From: Rhizoctonia solani | Lineage: Eukaryota; Basidiomycota; Agaricomycetes; Cantharellales; Ceratobasidiaceae | Length of the DNA stretch: 64,000 bases | Direction: 5' to 3' | NCBI RefSeq assembly: GCF_016906535.1 | Contig: NC_057376.1 | Coordinates: forward strand, 248,001-312,000 | In this document: in pieces, positions 36,310 to 48,030 of the stretch | How positions within the stretch are numbered: the stretch's first letter is position 1 | Layout of the letters: each line of letters begins with the position of its first letter | The notes under the pieces: generated by a model | Told to the model about the DNA's origin: nothing | Database searches by the model: none | What the model saw: only the letters and a program-made list of their open reading frames with translations | Program-made: the position numbers and the translations under genes

Positions 36310-37615
36310 ATGCTGAGCTCACGAGATCCGGTCGAGAGTCCAGATGCCAAGTCACAGGCTGTGACCACTGCTGCCGGGCCCAGCACCAACGGAGTGAGCC
36401 ACTAGTCGAGTGATATCACGCACCTGTTGACCGCATTGCAGGCATTGAACCAACACTCGGCTGCACCCTACGGCTATGAAGTCGGTGTAGCCCACGACCG
36501 CGGCCAGAGACGCACCATGGAGGATGCTTATTCATTTATCGTCGATTTTGGCAACGTCCGTGGCCAGGGCTATTTCGCCATCTTTGACGGCCATGCAGGC
36601 AAACACGCTGCCGAGTGGTGTGGCCAGAACTTCCACAAGGTCAGTCCCTTCCGATCACACTCCGATCCCCAATTCGCTCACCTACTCACTCGCTGGCCAG
36701 CTATTCCTCGGAAATCTCGCAGAGCACAACGAGCCTATCCCCGATATCCTCAACCGCACCTTCCACGCCGTCGACAAGGAGCTGTCCGACATTGCTGCCC
36801 AGGGCGCGACCCATTCAGGATGTACCGCCGTCACTGCGTTTTTGCGCCTCGAGGACGCCGAGGGAAAGCCCGTCAAAGGTATCCGCGCTTTTGTTCTTTT
36901 TTTTGTTTTAATCCTATTTAATTGCTCTAGACCCCCACGGACCGTGTCGCCGAGTGCTCTACACCGCCAACGCAGGCGACGCACGTGGTGTCCTCTGTCG
37001 GGGCGGGAAAGCCGTCCGGCTTACGTATGACCACAAGGGCAGCGACAAGCAAGAAGCCAAACGCATCGTCGATGCCGGTGGATTCGTCCTCAACAATCGA
37101 GTCAACGGCAAGCGTTCTCCCTGTGCCCGTTCTTTATACTAACGATTTATACAGGTGTACTCGCCGTCACACGCTCGCTCGGCGACTCGGCCATGAAAGA
37201 GTTCGTCGTGGGGAGTCCGTACACGACAGAAACCGAACTCTCGGAAGACGACGAGTTTGTCATTCTCGCCTGCGATGGGGTAAGTCCATCCTTCCCACTC
37301 CCAAGGCCCAAAGCAACCCACTAACCCATTGCCCACAACCCGCCGACAAACCCCACACTTTGCTCTTCCCGATTTACCTCGTTTCGCATCCATCTGATGA
37401 TCACACACGCACACATCCTATGACGACATTCATTGATTGATCAGCTCTGGGATGTGGCAGACGACCAAGCCGCAGTCGATATCGTCCGCAAAGCCGCCCC
37501 CAACTCGGCCCAAGACGCCGCCAAGACCTTGCTCGAGCACGCGCTTTCCAGCTTCTCGATGGACAACGTGAGCGTCTTGGTCGTTCGGTTCTTGCCCGTC
37601 GGAGCGTCCAAATAG
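36310..37615 (+). CDS. PP2C-type Ser/Thr protein phosphatase (PTC1-like)
   Basis: Metal-dependent protein phosphatase. Exon 1 (36310-36393) encodes a short disordered leader; a 48-nt intron leads to exon 2 at 36442. Motifs in order: [25 protein letters not shown] (the metal-binding DGH motif), [55 protein letters not shown] split by an intron, and [11 protein letters not shown] at the end. Metal-binding aspartates are present in the DGH, CDG and MDN motifs. One intron (37108-37154) is GC-AG. Stop TAG at 37613-37615. The short length and lack of extensions fit PTC1-type enzymes that turn off stress MAP-kinase signalling; that role is inferred. A longer N-terminus from an upstream exon is possible. 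Confidence 0.9.
37108..37154 (+). other. GC-AG intron in the PP2C gene
   Basis: Donor AACG|GCAAGC and acceptor TTATACAG. Splicing joins FVLNNRVNG to [10 protein letters not shown], the invariant PP2C order, in phase 1. No GT donor upstream gives that join. Length 47 nt. Confidence 0.8.
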
Positions 37616-38736
37616 ACATGTCTCGTGTGTGGAGGAGGAAGGAGAGAGGAGAGAGGGGGGCCAGGGCCCGATGATAACGAATGTTATGAATTCAATTCCA
37701 GAGCATTTATACATTTACTTGGCATGAATTCTTATGTCTTGGTCTCGGTTTGTATCACGCGTCCATAATTTGTTGGGGTGAATGTATTTTTGGAGTTTTT
37801 TTTTCCCTTTAATTTGCTTTTTTGTATTTAAGAGTCAAGAAGGGCGGGGGAGACGTGCTTTGTGGTGGGGAATCGGCACGATTACGTTGATGTTTGTCGT
37901 CGTCGTCGTCGCAGGTTCCTTCCAGAGTGCCAAACGAAACAGAGGACCGAGTGTGCTTTTCCCGTTTTGGACAGTTATTTTTTGTTCTTTACATGCACCT
38001 CCTCTTCCCAGTTCGGAGGGCAATTGAGCGGCTGGCCGAGATGGGATGCGGGTGGCTGGATGGCTATATATATGCGCTTACTGTATCGCGATCTTCAAGG
38101 CTGGCTTGCGGAACTGTACTTGATGTTGCAAGTGAGTCATGCGGAGGATTTTTGTCCGTGAAGCTCTCGGGAACCAATTCAACAAAATCGGGCGACCGGT
38201 TGTCGTGCCAGCTGGTGGACTTGCCTAACCGATGTGGATATTAAAGAATATGCATGTGTTGATGTAAGGACTGTGCTCGGTCGAGGATAAGCTTGATTTA
38301 CTTGAGCGTATGCGCATAGGGTTATCTTGTCATACAATAATGTCAAGCATGGTTCAACTAGCTCGTAATCTGGTTATAGATTGTGGATGGCGCAACACGA
38401 GCAAAGAGTCATCACACAAGGCGGTTCTCAACTTGGTCTGGGACATCCTCAATGTAGTTGTTCAACCGAGTGATCTGGAGACTGCGAATGCTACCTTGGG
38501 CGTTCTGACCTGTTGATTTCTGCGACTGAAACGTCTGAATAGTTTGGGATGGTCGAGGATGCGGTATAGGTATTGCATATATACGCGAATTCGAACACTT
38601 TCTCTTTGAGTGGCGCAAAAATGACCCGTATAGTATCGTATAATATTCGTAAAACAAGAGATTGGATACAGGCGCATAAACACACTGAAAAAAAGACAAC
38701 TGCTTGTACATCTTTGGGCACAAGTACGACTGCAGA
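37616..38736. other. Intergenic, no supported gene
   Basis: About 1.1 kb between the convergent PP2C and BLH1 genes. Short open frames on both strands look random. A GTCGTCGTCGTCGTC-like tract occurs near 37897-37911. Confidence 0.4.
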
Positions 38737-40881
38737 TTACGCGAGCGCACCCTAAGATACAAAATCAACATCTTCCTGGTCCATCACACAAAACAGGACA
38801 TACCATGGGATCCCAGGCGGGCAAAACAACCGGGTTTCCACCGTCCAGAACCTTGACCAAGTCACGAGACGCAAGCTGACGTGGGACAACTACTTGGAAT
38901 ACATACCTACCACAGAGTCAGCCTCCCAGCTCATCAAAGAGAAAGAAATCACGCACTCGTCGAACCACCGATCGGTCATCACGTAGTATCCTTTATCTCC
39001 ATTCACATCACCCCACGAGTTTTCAATCCTGTACCGAACTGGGTTGCCCTGCTTGTCAAGGTGTACACCCGAGATGACCATCGCGTGGGTCATGGCGCTG
39101 TCTCCAGTGCGGAGACGTTGGGATTTGGACATGGCATAGTTTAGGCCCAATGCGTTCTGTACAGCGCGGCAAGTGGGGCAAGGTTGTTGAGTGGCGGTTG
39201 GCGATGATTCAGTATACAGAAGCCAAGGGCGATTAAACATCGTGATGATGTTCAGCCGAGTAACCAGTTCAGGGGTGACAACCCAGCCAGCCAGCCGGGC
39301 GTAACGCGCCAAAAGTGGGATGTAACAATGAAAAAACCGAATTGAAAAATTAAAATAGCACGATCAGAATTGCTGTCCATATGGAGTTCCAATAGAACCC
39401 ACCTTGAAATCATATGCATCCAAATCCATGATTCCATGTGGAGAATCCAAAAACTTGCCAACGTCACAGCCGAAAAACACCGGTTGACCGGCTTTGATAG
39501 ACTAGCAGAAAAGGCTGAAGGTTAAATACTATTAAGGTTACGAACGGAGGTGATTAGGGGACGTACAGTGACGATGGCTTCCTTGAGTCGTTTAGATTCG
39601 GTGTTTACATCTGAAAGACAAGTGTTAGAGCCGGATAACTGGAAATGAAAATGGATACATACATGCGATACTGCGCATCCCCCAGACGTTACCCAACGCC
39701 TCGACGGTATACAGTTTGTTGTACTCGTTTCGGGGGTCGTTGATGAGCGAGAATGCTTCCAGTGCCTACAATATATGGTTAGTTTGGACAAATTGAAACC
39801 GGAAACGGTGACTTGCTGGATATTGCTTCGAAGTAAACGCCTGGCACCAATTAGATTAGTTGCCAGCTCTACAGACAAGTTAAGTTGGCGTACCTTGTAG
39901 AATTCCCGAGGAGTACCCTCCCAAGATTTGACCTTTCCATCCTTGTCCTTATAATCCCAAACAAACGTCTCGTCTGGCCTTGGGGGAACACCCATTGCAG
40001 TTGACATTGCCTTCCAGATCTCGGCAACAAACTCCTCCTTCAATGCCCTTGCGCGCATGACACCCACTCCGTTTGTGAGCTCCCTCAACTGAAGAGCCAT
40101 TTCGCGGAGTCGCGAGGTAAGAACGCTGTTCAACCCACCCGAGTTGGAAGACGAGTATGACTCGGGGAATACAGCTTGAGGAACAACACCGTATCGCTCA
40201 AGAAGGTTGCGCGCCATGTCCCATTGTCCTCCATCGTTGATAGGGGCTGTGGCGAGGTGGGAGACCAATCGTGAGTCCAGAGGCTCGGAAGCATGTTGGA
40301 TTGATAACTCGAGATAGTAATTGGCCTTTTCCAACTTGTCCGCAAAGAACAAGTACGATTGAGACAACTGGAAGTCCCCGAGATTGAGTTGCTGGATAAT
40401 ATGGTAGCGCAACACATTCTAAAATTAGGTTGTATTAGTAACGTGGAGAAGCCATGATTGATAAGGTGACCCTCACGGTCGTAGCAAACAACCAACAGCG
40501 TCCACTCGATTTCTGGTTCGTGACTGGGCCGGTTTCAAATGGAACTGTGAGGTTGAAGATGTGTGCGTCCGAGACGACAACGTTTGGTGAACAATGGCCG
40601 ATTTGAGGTCCGTCTTGGCTAAGATCGTGCGTGCGAGCTTGAGCTTGTCATCCTGAACACCTTGTTAGTATTAGCTAAAGGAGCAGTGGGCCGATTTACA
40701 TGGCGGTGATTCTTCCCACGACTTGAGAGCGTCGAGAGAGAGTGATCCATCTGCCGATACGGGCCCGGCAACATCCAAAGTGGCGACGCGCTGAGCAAGA
40801 GTGTCAATAGCCTTTTGTTCGGCAACAACTTTTTCAGATGTCGACAGGAATGGTAGCAGTAACAGACTGAGCAGATCCCAT
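38737..40881 (-). CDS. BLH1: Bleomycin hydrolase, C1B cysteine protease
   Basis: Cytosolic papain-like aminopeptidase that forms a hexameric barrel. The start ATG is at 40881. Conserved order: VPFETGPVTNQKSSGRCWLF with the nucleophile cysteine near 40490, then NVLRYHIIQQLNLGDFQLSQ, FFADKLEKANYYLE, NDGGQWDMARNLLERYGVVP, GTPREFYK, the histidine motif DSAMTHAMVISGVH near 39080, the asparagine motif YRIENSWGD near 39010, and WDPM|GALA at the C-terminus after a last intron, the autoprocessed tail of this family. Stop TAA at 38737-38739. Two one-base frame breaks are visible: near 40587 (QNVVVSDAHIF needs one more A) and in the leader near 40825-40840. The gene shares a 197-bp divergent promoter region with RER2. 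Confidence 0.9.
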
Positions 40882-41078
40882 GGTGAGTGAGCAGTGGTAG
40901 TCGAGGAGAGATAGAAGCACGAATGGCGAGCTCAGAGTCCCTTATCAGTAAACGCCCCATATGGGGCCGCATACACGTGACCGTGCCACTCGGCGCCACG
41001 TAGGGTGATCCGCCGCTGCGGGCTGGACACAGCCTTTCGTTATTCGGTTACGAGATCCTATTCAACGACGACGAGTAC
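40882..41078. promoter_or_regulatory. Compact divergent promoter between BLH1 and RER2
   Basis: Only 197 bp separates the two start codons, so both promoters must lie here or overlap. I see no clear TATA box. Confidence 0.5.
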
Positions 41079-42111
41079 ATGGGTGTAATCAACTTCATTG
41101 TCGACTGGTAACTCGACTGGTCATTTATATTCTATCTGCTGGACCAGTCCCTCAACATGTTGCGTTTGTGATGGATGGAAATCGAAGGTATGCTCGGCAT
41201 AAACAAGTCGAAGTTTCCGAGGGGCATACAGATGGATTTGGGGCTTAAGCGAGTAAGCGGATCTTAATGTGGCGGTTTGAGGGTACTGAGAAGAGTTGAT
41301 AGATGCTGGAAATATGCCTCCGGTTGGGCATAAAATGTGTCACAGTCTACGCATTCTCGATTGAGAACTTCAAGAGGCCAAGGGGAGAGGTCGATACACT
41401 TATGACACTTGCAAAGAATAAACTGGACGAGCTGTGCTCTCATGGGTATATTTAATAGTTCGTCTTTTGGATGCGCACTAAAACTCAGCGGATGATAGGG
41501 ACCTGTTAGATAAATACCAAGTTCGCCTCAATGTTCTCGGGAAAACCGAGCTTCTGCCCCCCGACGTCTTGGAAGTTGTACATCGAGCTGAGGCTATGAC
41601 TGCCAAGCACAATGGGTACGTTTCTCTGGATCCTCTACTCACACTCATCTAAATAATCGGGTTTAGTGCAATCCTGAACATATGCATGCCTTATACGTCC
41701 CGCGAAGAAATAACCTCGGCGGTAGAGTCAATTGTGAGGTCTCACCAAAGTGGGGAGATTGAACTAGAGTACGTACTTTGTCTGATTCTGATACCCTCTC
41801 ATCTTGTTATTAATTTGGGCATTATGATAGTGACATAACCCCTGAAACCCTCGAAGCAAGACTGTACACGAAATTAAGAGATAGCCCAAAACTGGACATC
41901 CTTGTAAGAACAAGCGGTGTTCATCGACTGAGCGATTTCTTGCTTTGGCAGGTTCGTCTAGGTCTTTCACCTTCTTTCTGCTTCATTAAATGGTGTGCAG
42001 GCATGTGCGGACACGCAAATACACTTTTCCAACGTCTACTGGCCGGATTTTGCTCTCAGAGACCTCGTACCAGTATTATTAGACTACCAAAGGAAGCAAT
42101 GGGGCTTCTAA
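41079..42111 (+). CDS. RER2: cis-Prenyltransferase, dehydrodolichyl diphosphate synthase
   Basis: Makes the long polyprenyl chain of dolichol for protein glycosylation at the ER. The ATG at 41079 starts [10 protein letters not shown]. The catalytic motif [16 protein letters not shown] is near 41155-41200, with the catalytic aspartate in DGN. Then [46 protein letters not shown], and the substrate-binding [15 protein letters not shown], completed after an intron by [20 protein letters not shown]. Stop TAA at 42109-42111. Two frame breaks: near 41111 ([15 protein letters not shown] needs one extra G in a GG run) and near 41250-41262 (before LKR). Muskelin starts 117 bp downstream on the same strand. 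Confidence 0.88.
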
Positions 42112-42228
42112 TTCTCTTCTCACAACTTGTCGCTACTGTACGGACCGGATTCCTATTTTCGCTCACACGAATAAGCATCTGTACAAAATATACCACGTGA
42201 TAAACCCCCACGCTGTACCGGCCTGAGA

Positions 42229-45166
42229 ATGTCCACCACCCTATCTCTATTCGATTCGAGTCTCCCGCCCTCGGCCGAACTCAATTATATCATCGATTCG
42301 TGTAGCTCATTCACGGCTGGCTACCCACCCGAAAATATTTATGTATGGTCACCACTGAACCATAGAGAGGAAATGGGGAATTAACTTGTAAGCGCCTATA
42401 GACCGATCATCCTGACGATCCCAAATCTCGCTGGTCGACTGAGCGACATGGCGATCCTGGAATTCAAGAGAGCCAATGGGTGATGCTGAGTTTGGAGAAG
42501 CCGAGTGTAGTTAGTGCGTTCTTCTGTTCCTTCCATTCTACTTGCATAATATTAACTCGGGGATTCTAGCAATGATTCGGTTCGGCAAGGTCCGTCTAAT
42601 TCACTCTCCTCATACATTGGAATAAGTGACGAAGCCGATGCTCAGTTTATGAAAGCTCATCCATGTAATGTCTCGGCGTTCAAGGTCTACGGCGGTCTCG
42701 GCACCAAAGATTCCGAAATGCATGAACTTATCCGGGGGAAACTGAGGGACGATGATATTCCTCAAACGTTCACCCTCAACTACAAGACCCCTGGCGCTGG
42801 AGTCCCATTCCCATGTCGATACATCAAGATATGTCCGATCTCGTACGTCTGGTTGGAGATTGCTGGTGGTAAAGTATTAACGGAACAATAGACCGCATGG
42901 AACTAGCTACAACATGAGCATTTGGCATGTCGGCCTGTCTGGGATTAAGGAGGAAGGATTCGTAAAAAGGGTGTATGATAACTACATCAAGGTATTTTAT
43001 TCCTCAGCGGTCTAATATTACTCAAAAATGATATGCGTTAAGCATAAAGAAACCCTCGCTCTACACCTGATCCTCAAGCATCTCCGACGCTCGAATTTCC
43101 TTGATGCCCACACATCTCTCCTCGCCCAAACCGGCCTCCGAACCGAACATCCAAAAATAACACAACTCCACGATTCACTCGTCCTGAACGCAGACTTGGT
43201 CACGACGGAAGCATTAGTCAAGTCGATAGCTGGGGAAGAAGGTTTGTTCGAACATTGCGCGAGAGTTAGTCCTCCTGCGTGTGTTTGGAAACGGATTACT
43301 CCTGGTGGAGATTCAGGGAGGACGCCGGTCGGGAGGGGTGGCCATCAATTGTGTTTGGATGTCGAGAGGGCGTCATTTATTTATTTGGTGGCTGGGATGG
43401 TTGGTCTTCCTGCCTTTATTATCTTCTACTAACCTCATTCTGGATACAATAGGATCCAAGAACTTATCGGATTTTGGTCCTACACAACTTCTACGAACCA
43501 ATGGAAACTTATTCATGAAGATACTGCAGCGGTCGGGGGCCCAAGTGCAAGGAGCTGCCACAACATGGTATACTGCCATACTAATCGTACGCTCTACGTA
43601 CTTGGACAGCTCAAGGACCAACCGAGGCCGAATGGTGGCAACCCTCAACCTCAACGGGCGGATGCGGAATTCTTCAAGTGCTCGTTGGATGCGACAGGTG
43701 AAGGTGGGACATGGACGCTGTTGAACCCTAGTGGAGTCGTAAGTCTAGTATGGTTATTTAGAATACTAGCGGATGAGAGGTATAGGAAGCAGCTGGGGGA
43801 CCTCACTCGATATCCGACCATCAAATGATTATCGACGAGGAAAACAGCCTCATGTACGTATTCGGAGGAAGGATGGAGCACATATCCGACCGGGATGGAA
43901 TGCATATGTATTCGGGGATGTACTCATTCAACCTGGTGACCGAGACTTGGACGCATATATTGTAGGTCCCCCGCGACTTTTGTTCTCTTCCAGGCTTATG
44001 GTTGCGTAGCCACGATCCGGCGCGAAACGACGGTCCTTCTCCGAATCCCATAAACATCTATTCTCGGACAGGTACACTCGCTTTATTTTTCGCAAACCTT
44101 GTTGTTTAAAGGGCGAGATTTTCAGGCCACGGAATGGTTCTTTACCCGCCAACTAACGAGATATTCATTGTTGGTGGACGACGGTCGAATCCACGCTGGG
44201 TGCCAGACATGTACTCGTTTACACACACCACGCTCGCTACCCAACGGATCCCACTGGACCCATCAATTATACACTCCGTGACCGCGTCGAGGGTATGTAT
44301 CGATGAAAAGGCTGGAGAGATTTACATGTGAGTTCTTCTCATAGCCTACTCTGCCCCTGGATCTCTCACACGAGTAGATTGATAACACAACATAACGAAC
44401 GAGATCGCACCCGCGCAGACCCAGCGACATTCATGACGTACCACATTGAAAAAAAGCTATGGGTTCGTTCTGAACCTCGGATTGGGCCACTTAGACCGAG
44501 CCCGAGTGGAGATGTATGGGAAAGTCTTGAACTCCCAAGGCCGAGGTCTGCGCATCAGGTTGTGTATGATTCAGCAAATCGTGTGTTTTACATGTTAGTT
44601 GTTTTATGCTTGGTCTCCATGAAGAGGAAGCTGATTGGGTTAGGTTCGGCGGCAATTCCGGAGAAGATGGAATCCCAAGACTGAATGATTTATGGAGCAT
44701 GCGACTAGTTAGGCGAGTGTTCTTGTCTCTTCGGGCGCCGCTTTCAAGCTTATTGTGTCTTTAGACCGACAGTCAGTGAGCTCCTTCGTAAAGCCCTTCT
44801 TGCTGTGCGAAAATTCCGGTGCGTTCCTGGTGTTAAGCTACGGGTAACTCCATCTGAATAGTATATAGGTTCAAGCTGATGTGCGACACTGTGCCTCCAT
44901 TCGAAGCACTCACATACCTGCAAACAGAAGTCTCGGAAGTGGTAGACAGCGACGAAGAACTGGAGGCCGCCAATTTACGAAGTCTACTATCTTATTTATT
45001 GAGCCGAACCAGTGATGGCGATACGACTATGAATGGTGATGGTGCCAAAGCAAACGAAGCAACGAGGAAAGAAAGAAGAGAACTATTTGATTTCTTGATG
45101 CAGTTTGTGGACCCGGCCGAGAGAGAACCAGAGACTGAGCTCAGGGATATTGTGGAGAATGTCTAG
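42229..45166 (+). CDS. MKLN1: Muskelin-like kelch-repeat protein
   Basis: Subunit type of the CTLH/GID-like E3 ligase. ATG at 42229. Domain order is a discoidin-like N-terminus (GDPGIQESQWVMLSLEKPS; HPCNVSAFKVYGGL; RYIKI, SIWHVGLSGIKEEGFVKRVY), then LisH/CTLH helices (ETLALHLILKHLRRSNFLDA), then the link CVWKRITPGG and kelch repeats (GRGGHQLCLD, SARSCHNMVYCHTNRTLYVLG, EENSLMYVFGGRMEH, PRSAHQVVYDSANRVFYM). The C-terminal helix cluster ends MQFVDPAEREPETELRDIVENV, stop TAG at 45164-45166. A one-base loss near 43383-43390 (TTT run) turns the expected IYxFGGWDG into another frame. More than ten short introns; not all boundaries were fixed. Confidence 0.85.
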
Positions 45167-45582
45167 GGCAATTTTTGAATTTTATCGCTATCGTTGATGT
45201 CTTGGATATGGAGCAGGAATGATGAATAAGATGATTTTATAATTACCTTGGCCCGTGATCAACCCAGTCCTAACGAGGCAAGCCGCATAGACCCAGCCCA
45301 ACTGAACACACTAAGAGAAGAGTCCAAGAGGTTTTGTATTGTACTGTAGTACAGACAGGTGATCAAGCTGCTGAGCAGGGTACATACATCCAGAAACGAA
45401 CAGGCGAACAAGCCAGATATGACAACAAGCCGATAAAAGAGTGCACACCCGATAATGAGTGGTATTTGTACAAATGAGTGAGTTTGGTCCGTGATGAGAG
45501 AGATGATATGGAGTAGCTTAAGCAGGAATAACACTTCCTACCATACACAGAAGTGCATACAGTTCCCACCCGTATGCGTTGC

Positions 45583-46417
45583 TTAGTAGCCACCGAGCTT
45601 CAAAGCACCAAGGCACATAACAAACTTGACCTTGACGAGGAGAGCAACGTGGACCTTGGCGAACCTGAACATGGGTGAGTTAACACTGGTGAGTTACAAA
45701 AAAATGAGCACACTCACAAGCCAATGCAGATGCCAAGGAAGCCGCCGAAGAAACCTCCGAGGTTGATAATAGCGAAGAGACAAGCCTTGAGGGCAATATC
45801 GATCTTGGCAATGAGGCCGAGGAAGACTTCGAATTCAACGTTGCCAGCCCATCTGCCACAGTGAGTAGCAATGGACTAAACCGAAGGTCAATAAGTCGTA
45901 AGGTAAAGGTAAAACGGGCCACCACTCACAATAACAATACCAAACCAGATCTTGGCAATGATCAGGAGCTTGCCAGTGAGGAAACCAAACAACCCAATCT
46001 TGCAAGCCTGAATAGCACCGATGGCGGCGTACAATATTCCTTCGATATCAACGATAATAGATGCGTAATCTCCACCGCCGAGGCATCCGTCTGAAGAAAC
46101 GGTTAGTTTGAATATGAAGCAGGATGATGTATAGACTTACCCAACAGTCCGAGCTTAACCTCAATGGCAGCTTGGAGCTGGGTCAGAATCGCTACAACGT
46201 CATTACCACCATAGCAGTATTGACCATAGCAGTTGCCGTAGGTAGGGGAGTTGCCATAGGTAGGAGGAGCGCTATAGGTGCGTTCCTCAAGCGATACAAC
46301 CTCACTCCCAGATGCTGGCGCAGGGGCAGCAATAGGCGAGGCCTGAACAAGGAAGCCAAGAGAGAGGATGATAAAAGCCACAGCGGCGAGGCGAGACATG
46401 GTCGACTGGAAGGCCAT
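45583..46417 (-). CDS. Small secreted, glycine- and hydrophobic-rich protein
   Basis: Unrecognised small secreted or membrane-inserted protein. ATG at 46417 starts a basic n-region and a signal peptide (LAAVAFIILSLGFLVQASP), then a short linker with tyrosine/glycine repeats (PTYGNSPTYGNCYGQYCYGG) and a helix (NDVVAILTQLQAAIEVKLGLLG). Four exons follow in phase: 46417-46141, from 46090, a third with THCGRWAGNVEFEVFLGL, and a last giving KVHVALLVKVKFVMCLGALKLGGY. The C-terminal two-thirds is very hydrophobic with regularly placed cysteines (ACKIGLFGFLTGKLL; ACLFAIINLGGFFGGFLGIC). Stop TAA at 45583-45585. Families like this are expanded in plant-associated fungi; function unknown. A decayed relative lies 1.6 kb upstream. 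Confidence 0.75.
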
Positions 46418-47793
46418 TGTAAAGGAATGAAAGAACAGTGAAGTTGTTCAAGGGTGGGTTTGTAGTAAGGAAGGGAAGGTAGCTTAAGCTGATGCTGAAT
46501 ACTGTCCGAGGATACCTTGTTTTATACACAAGCCTCTAAGCCAGTCGCGAAGTTTCGATCGAACGCGGCTGATATCTCCAGGTACACTCTACCCCGGCCC
46601 ATCCATAATCTCGTTCCTGCACACGAGTTTCAGGCGTCGGAACACGATTCGAAGCACCAACACAGTGTGGACAAAAATTGGAGTTGCCATACTAGGTCCT
46701 TACCGAGGGATGATTTGATAAATCCCTTAATTCGAAGTACGCCCCAGTCACTCCGGGCCTCGGAACGGGTTGATGGTCTTGAGACGGCCCGGCACATTTG
46801 ACTGATCTAGGTTGAGAAAGGCCCAGGTTGTTACACCAAAGTAGCGATCCGCTGTAGCAACGGGGTGGAATGATGGAGTGGAAGTAATGTATATGCATAT
46901 GATCAGCAAGCTAGGTGCACTTCCGCCCCGGCAATCACGGGCGGTTGGTTGCAATGACTACTAATAAAATAAACCATGTTCCGTAGTAGGCCATTTGCAA
47001 GGGAGTACTATTATTGCTTGGATGAGGCATACACGTCGAATAATGCGCCGGCGTCCAGAAAATGGAGCATGTGGGGGTCCTTTGGGCCAAGTTGCGATTG
47101 AAGCTTTGTACCAAACCGAGGACGATCATACAAAATACGAATTTATACAACAGGTGCCTCATAATGTATTATACAACAAGTGAAAGGTTAACCCCAGGGT
47201 TTGTTTCAACGGGTAAGTAACGTCATCTTTTCGTTCCAGCCCGTAACAACAAAACTATTACATGTAAATATGAGCATCAATGGTTCGCGCATGCGTGGAA
47301 TGAAAGTACGCGACAACGAACATACCCATTTAATAATTTCTAGCCCATATACCGCTGGAGACTATCGAACATTCCAATACAACTGGCAATAAGATTTACG
47401 ATATAACCGCCGCAGGTCATTGTTAGAGTTTTCTCCGCATCGTCCAATACCGGGAACAGAGCGGCGAAGTACGATGAATAGCGACTGCCATACCATTTGA
47501 TGCAGTGGTACGTAATGGACTGCTCACATATGTTTGTTGGTTTTTATTTGTGGGCGTCATCTGTGCGTGGATTTACTCACCAAGAGTATCCTTTTGTAAA
47601 TCTTGAATGCTAAAAACGCTTGTCCCGTTAAAAGTCCCGAGAATCTAATTTTGAATTGCCCTATTGCGGTGCTAGCCGCTTGGATGAGGCACCCTAACCG
47701 GACAACTACCAATCTTGGATCCTTCCGTTCGATCAAATATTCGTCTAATTAAGTTGTGGTTTGAACAATCGATTCGTAGGAACCAAGTGAACT

Positions 47794-48030
47794 TTACCTG
47801 CCAAGATATTCTAGTTGGCCTCTTATATCGGTTTCGAGGTGGTTTAGGACTTCAATAGGATTGAGTCCAACATAACAAAACCCCTCGAGGCAACTTTTGC
47901 CCTCGAGAATGACCATAGGATCGAGTTCGGTATGATCAAATGAGATTGGCACTGCATCCGATAATCGAATGCAAAGGAGCAGAATGGCAAAGGTCAACGA
48001 CAGATATGATTTCATAAAGCATAGGCGCAT
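47794..48030 (-). pseudogene. Truncated paralogue of the small secreted protein
   Basis: A single exon resembling only exon 1 of the neighbouring secreted gene: signal peptide (SYLSLTFAILLLCIRLSDA), a short linker with two cysteines (CLEGFCYVG), then GLNPIEVLNHLETDIRGQLEYLG, aligned with the NDVVAILTQLQAAIEVKLGLLG helix. A GTAAAG donor-like sequence follows at the same place, but I found no matching downstream exons in the next kilobase. It may be a decayed tandem copy or a short secreted protein in its own right. Confidence 0.5.

Noticed and set aside
35943..36389. 148-codon minus-strand frame overlapping the PP2C start
   Set aside because: Antisense shadow of the GC-rich first PP2C exon and its upstream region.
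36524..37440. Long plus-strand frames of 168 and 151 codons within the PP2C gene
   Set aside because: They run through PP2C introns and in the wrong frame relative to all phosphatase motifs.
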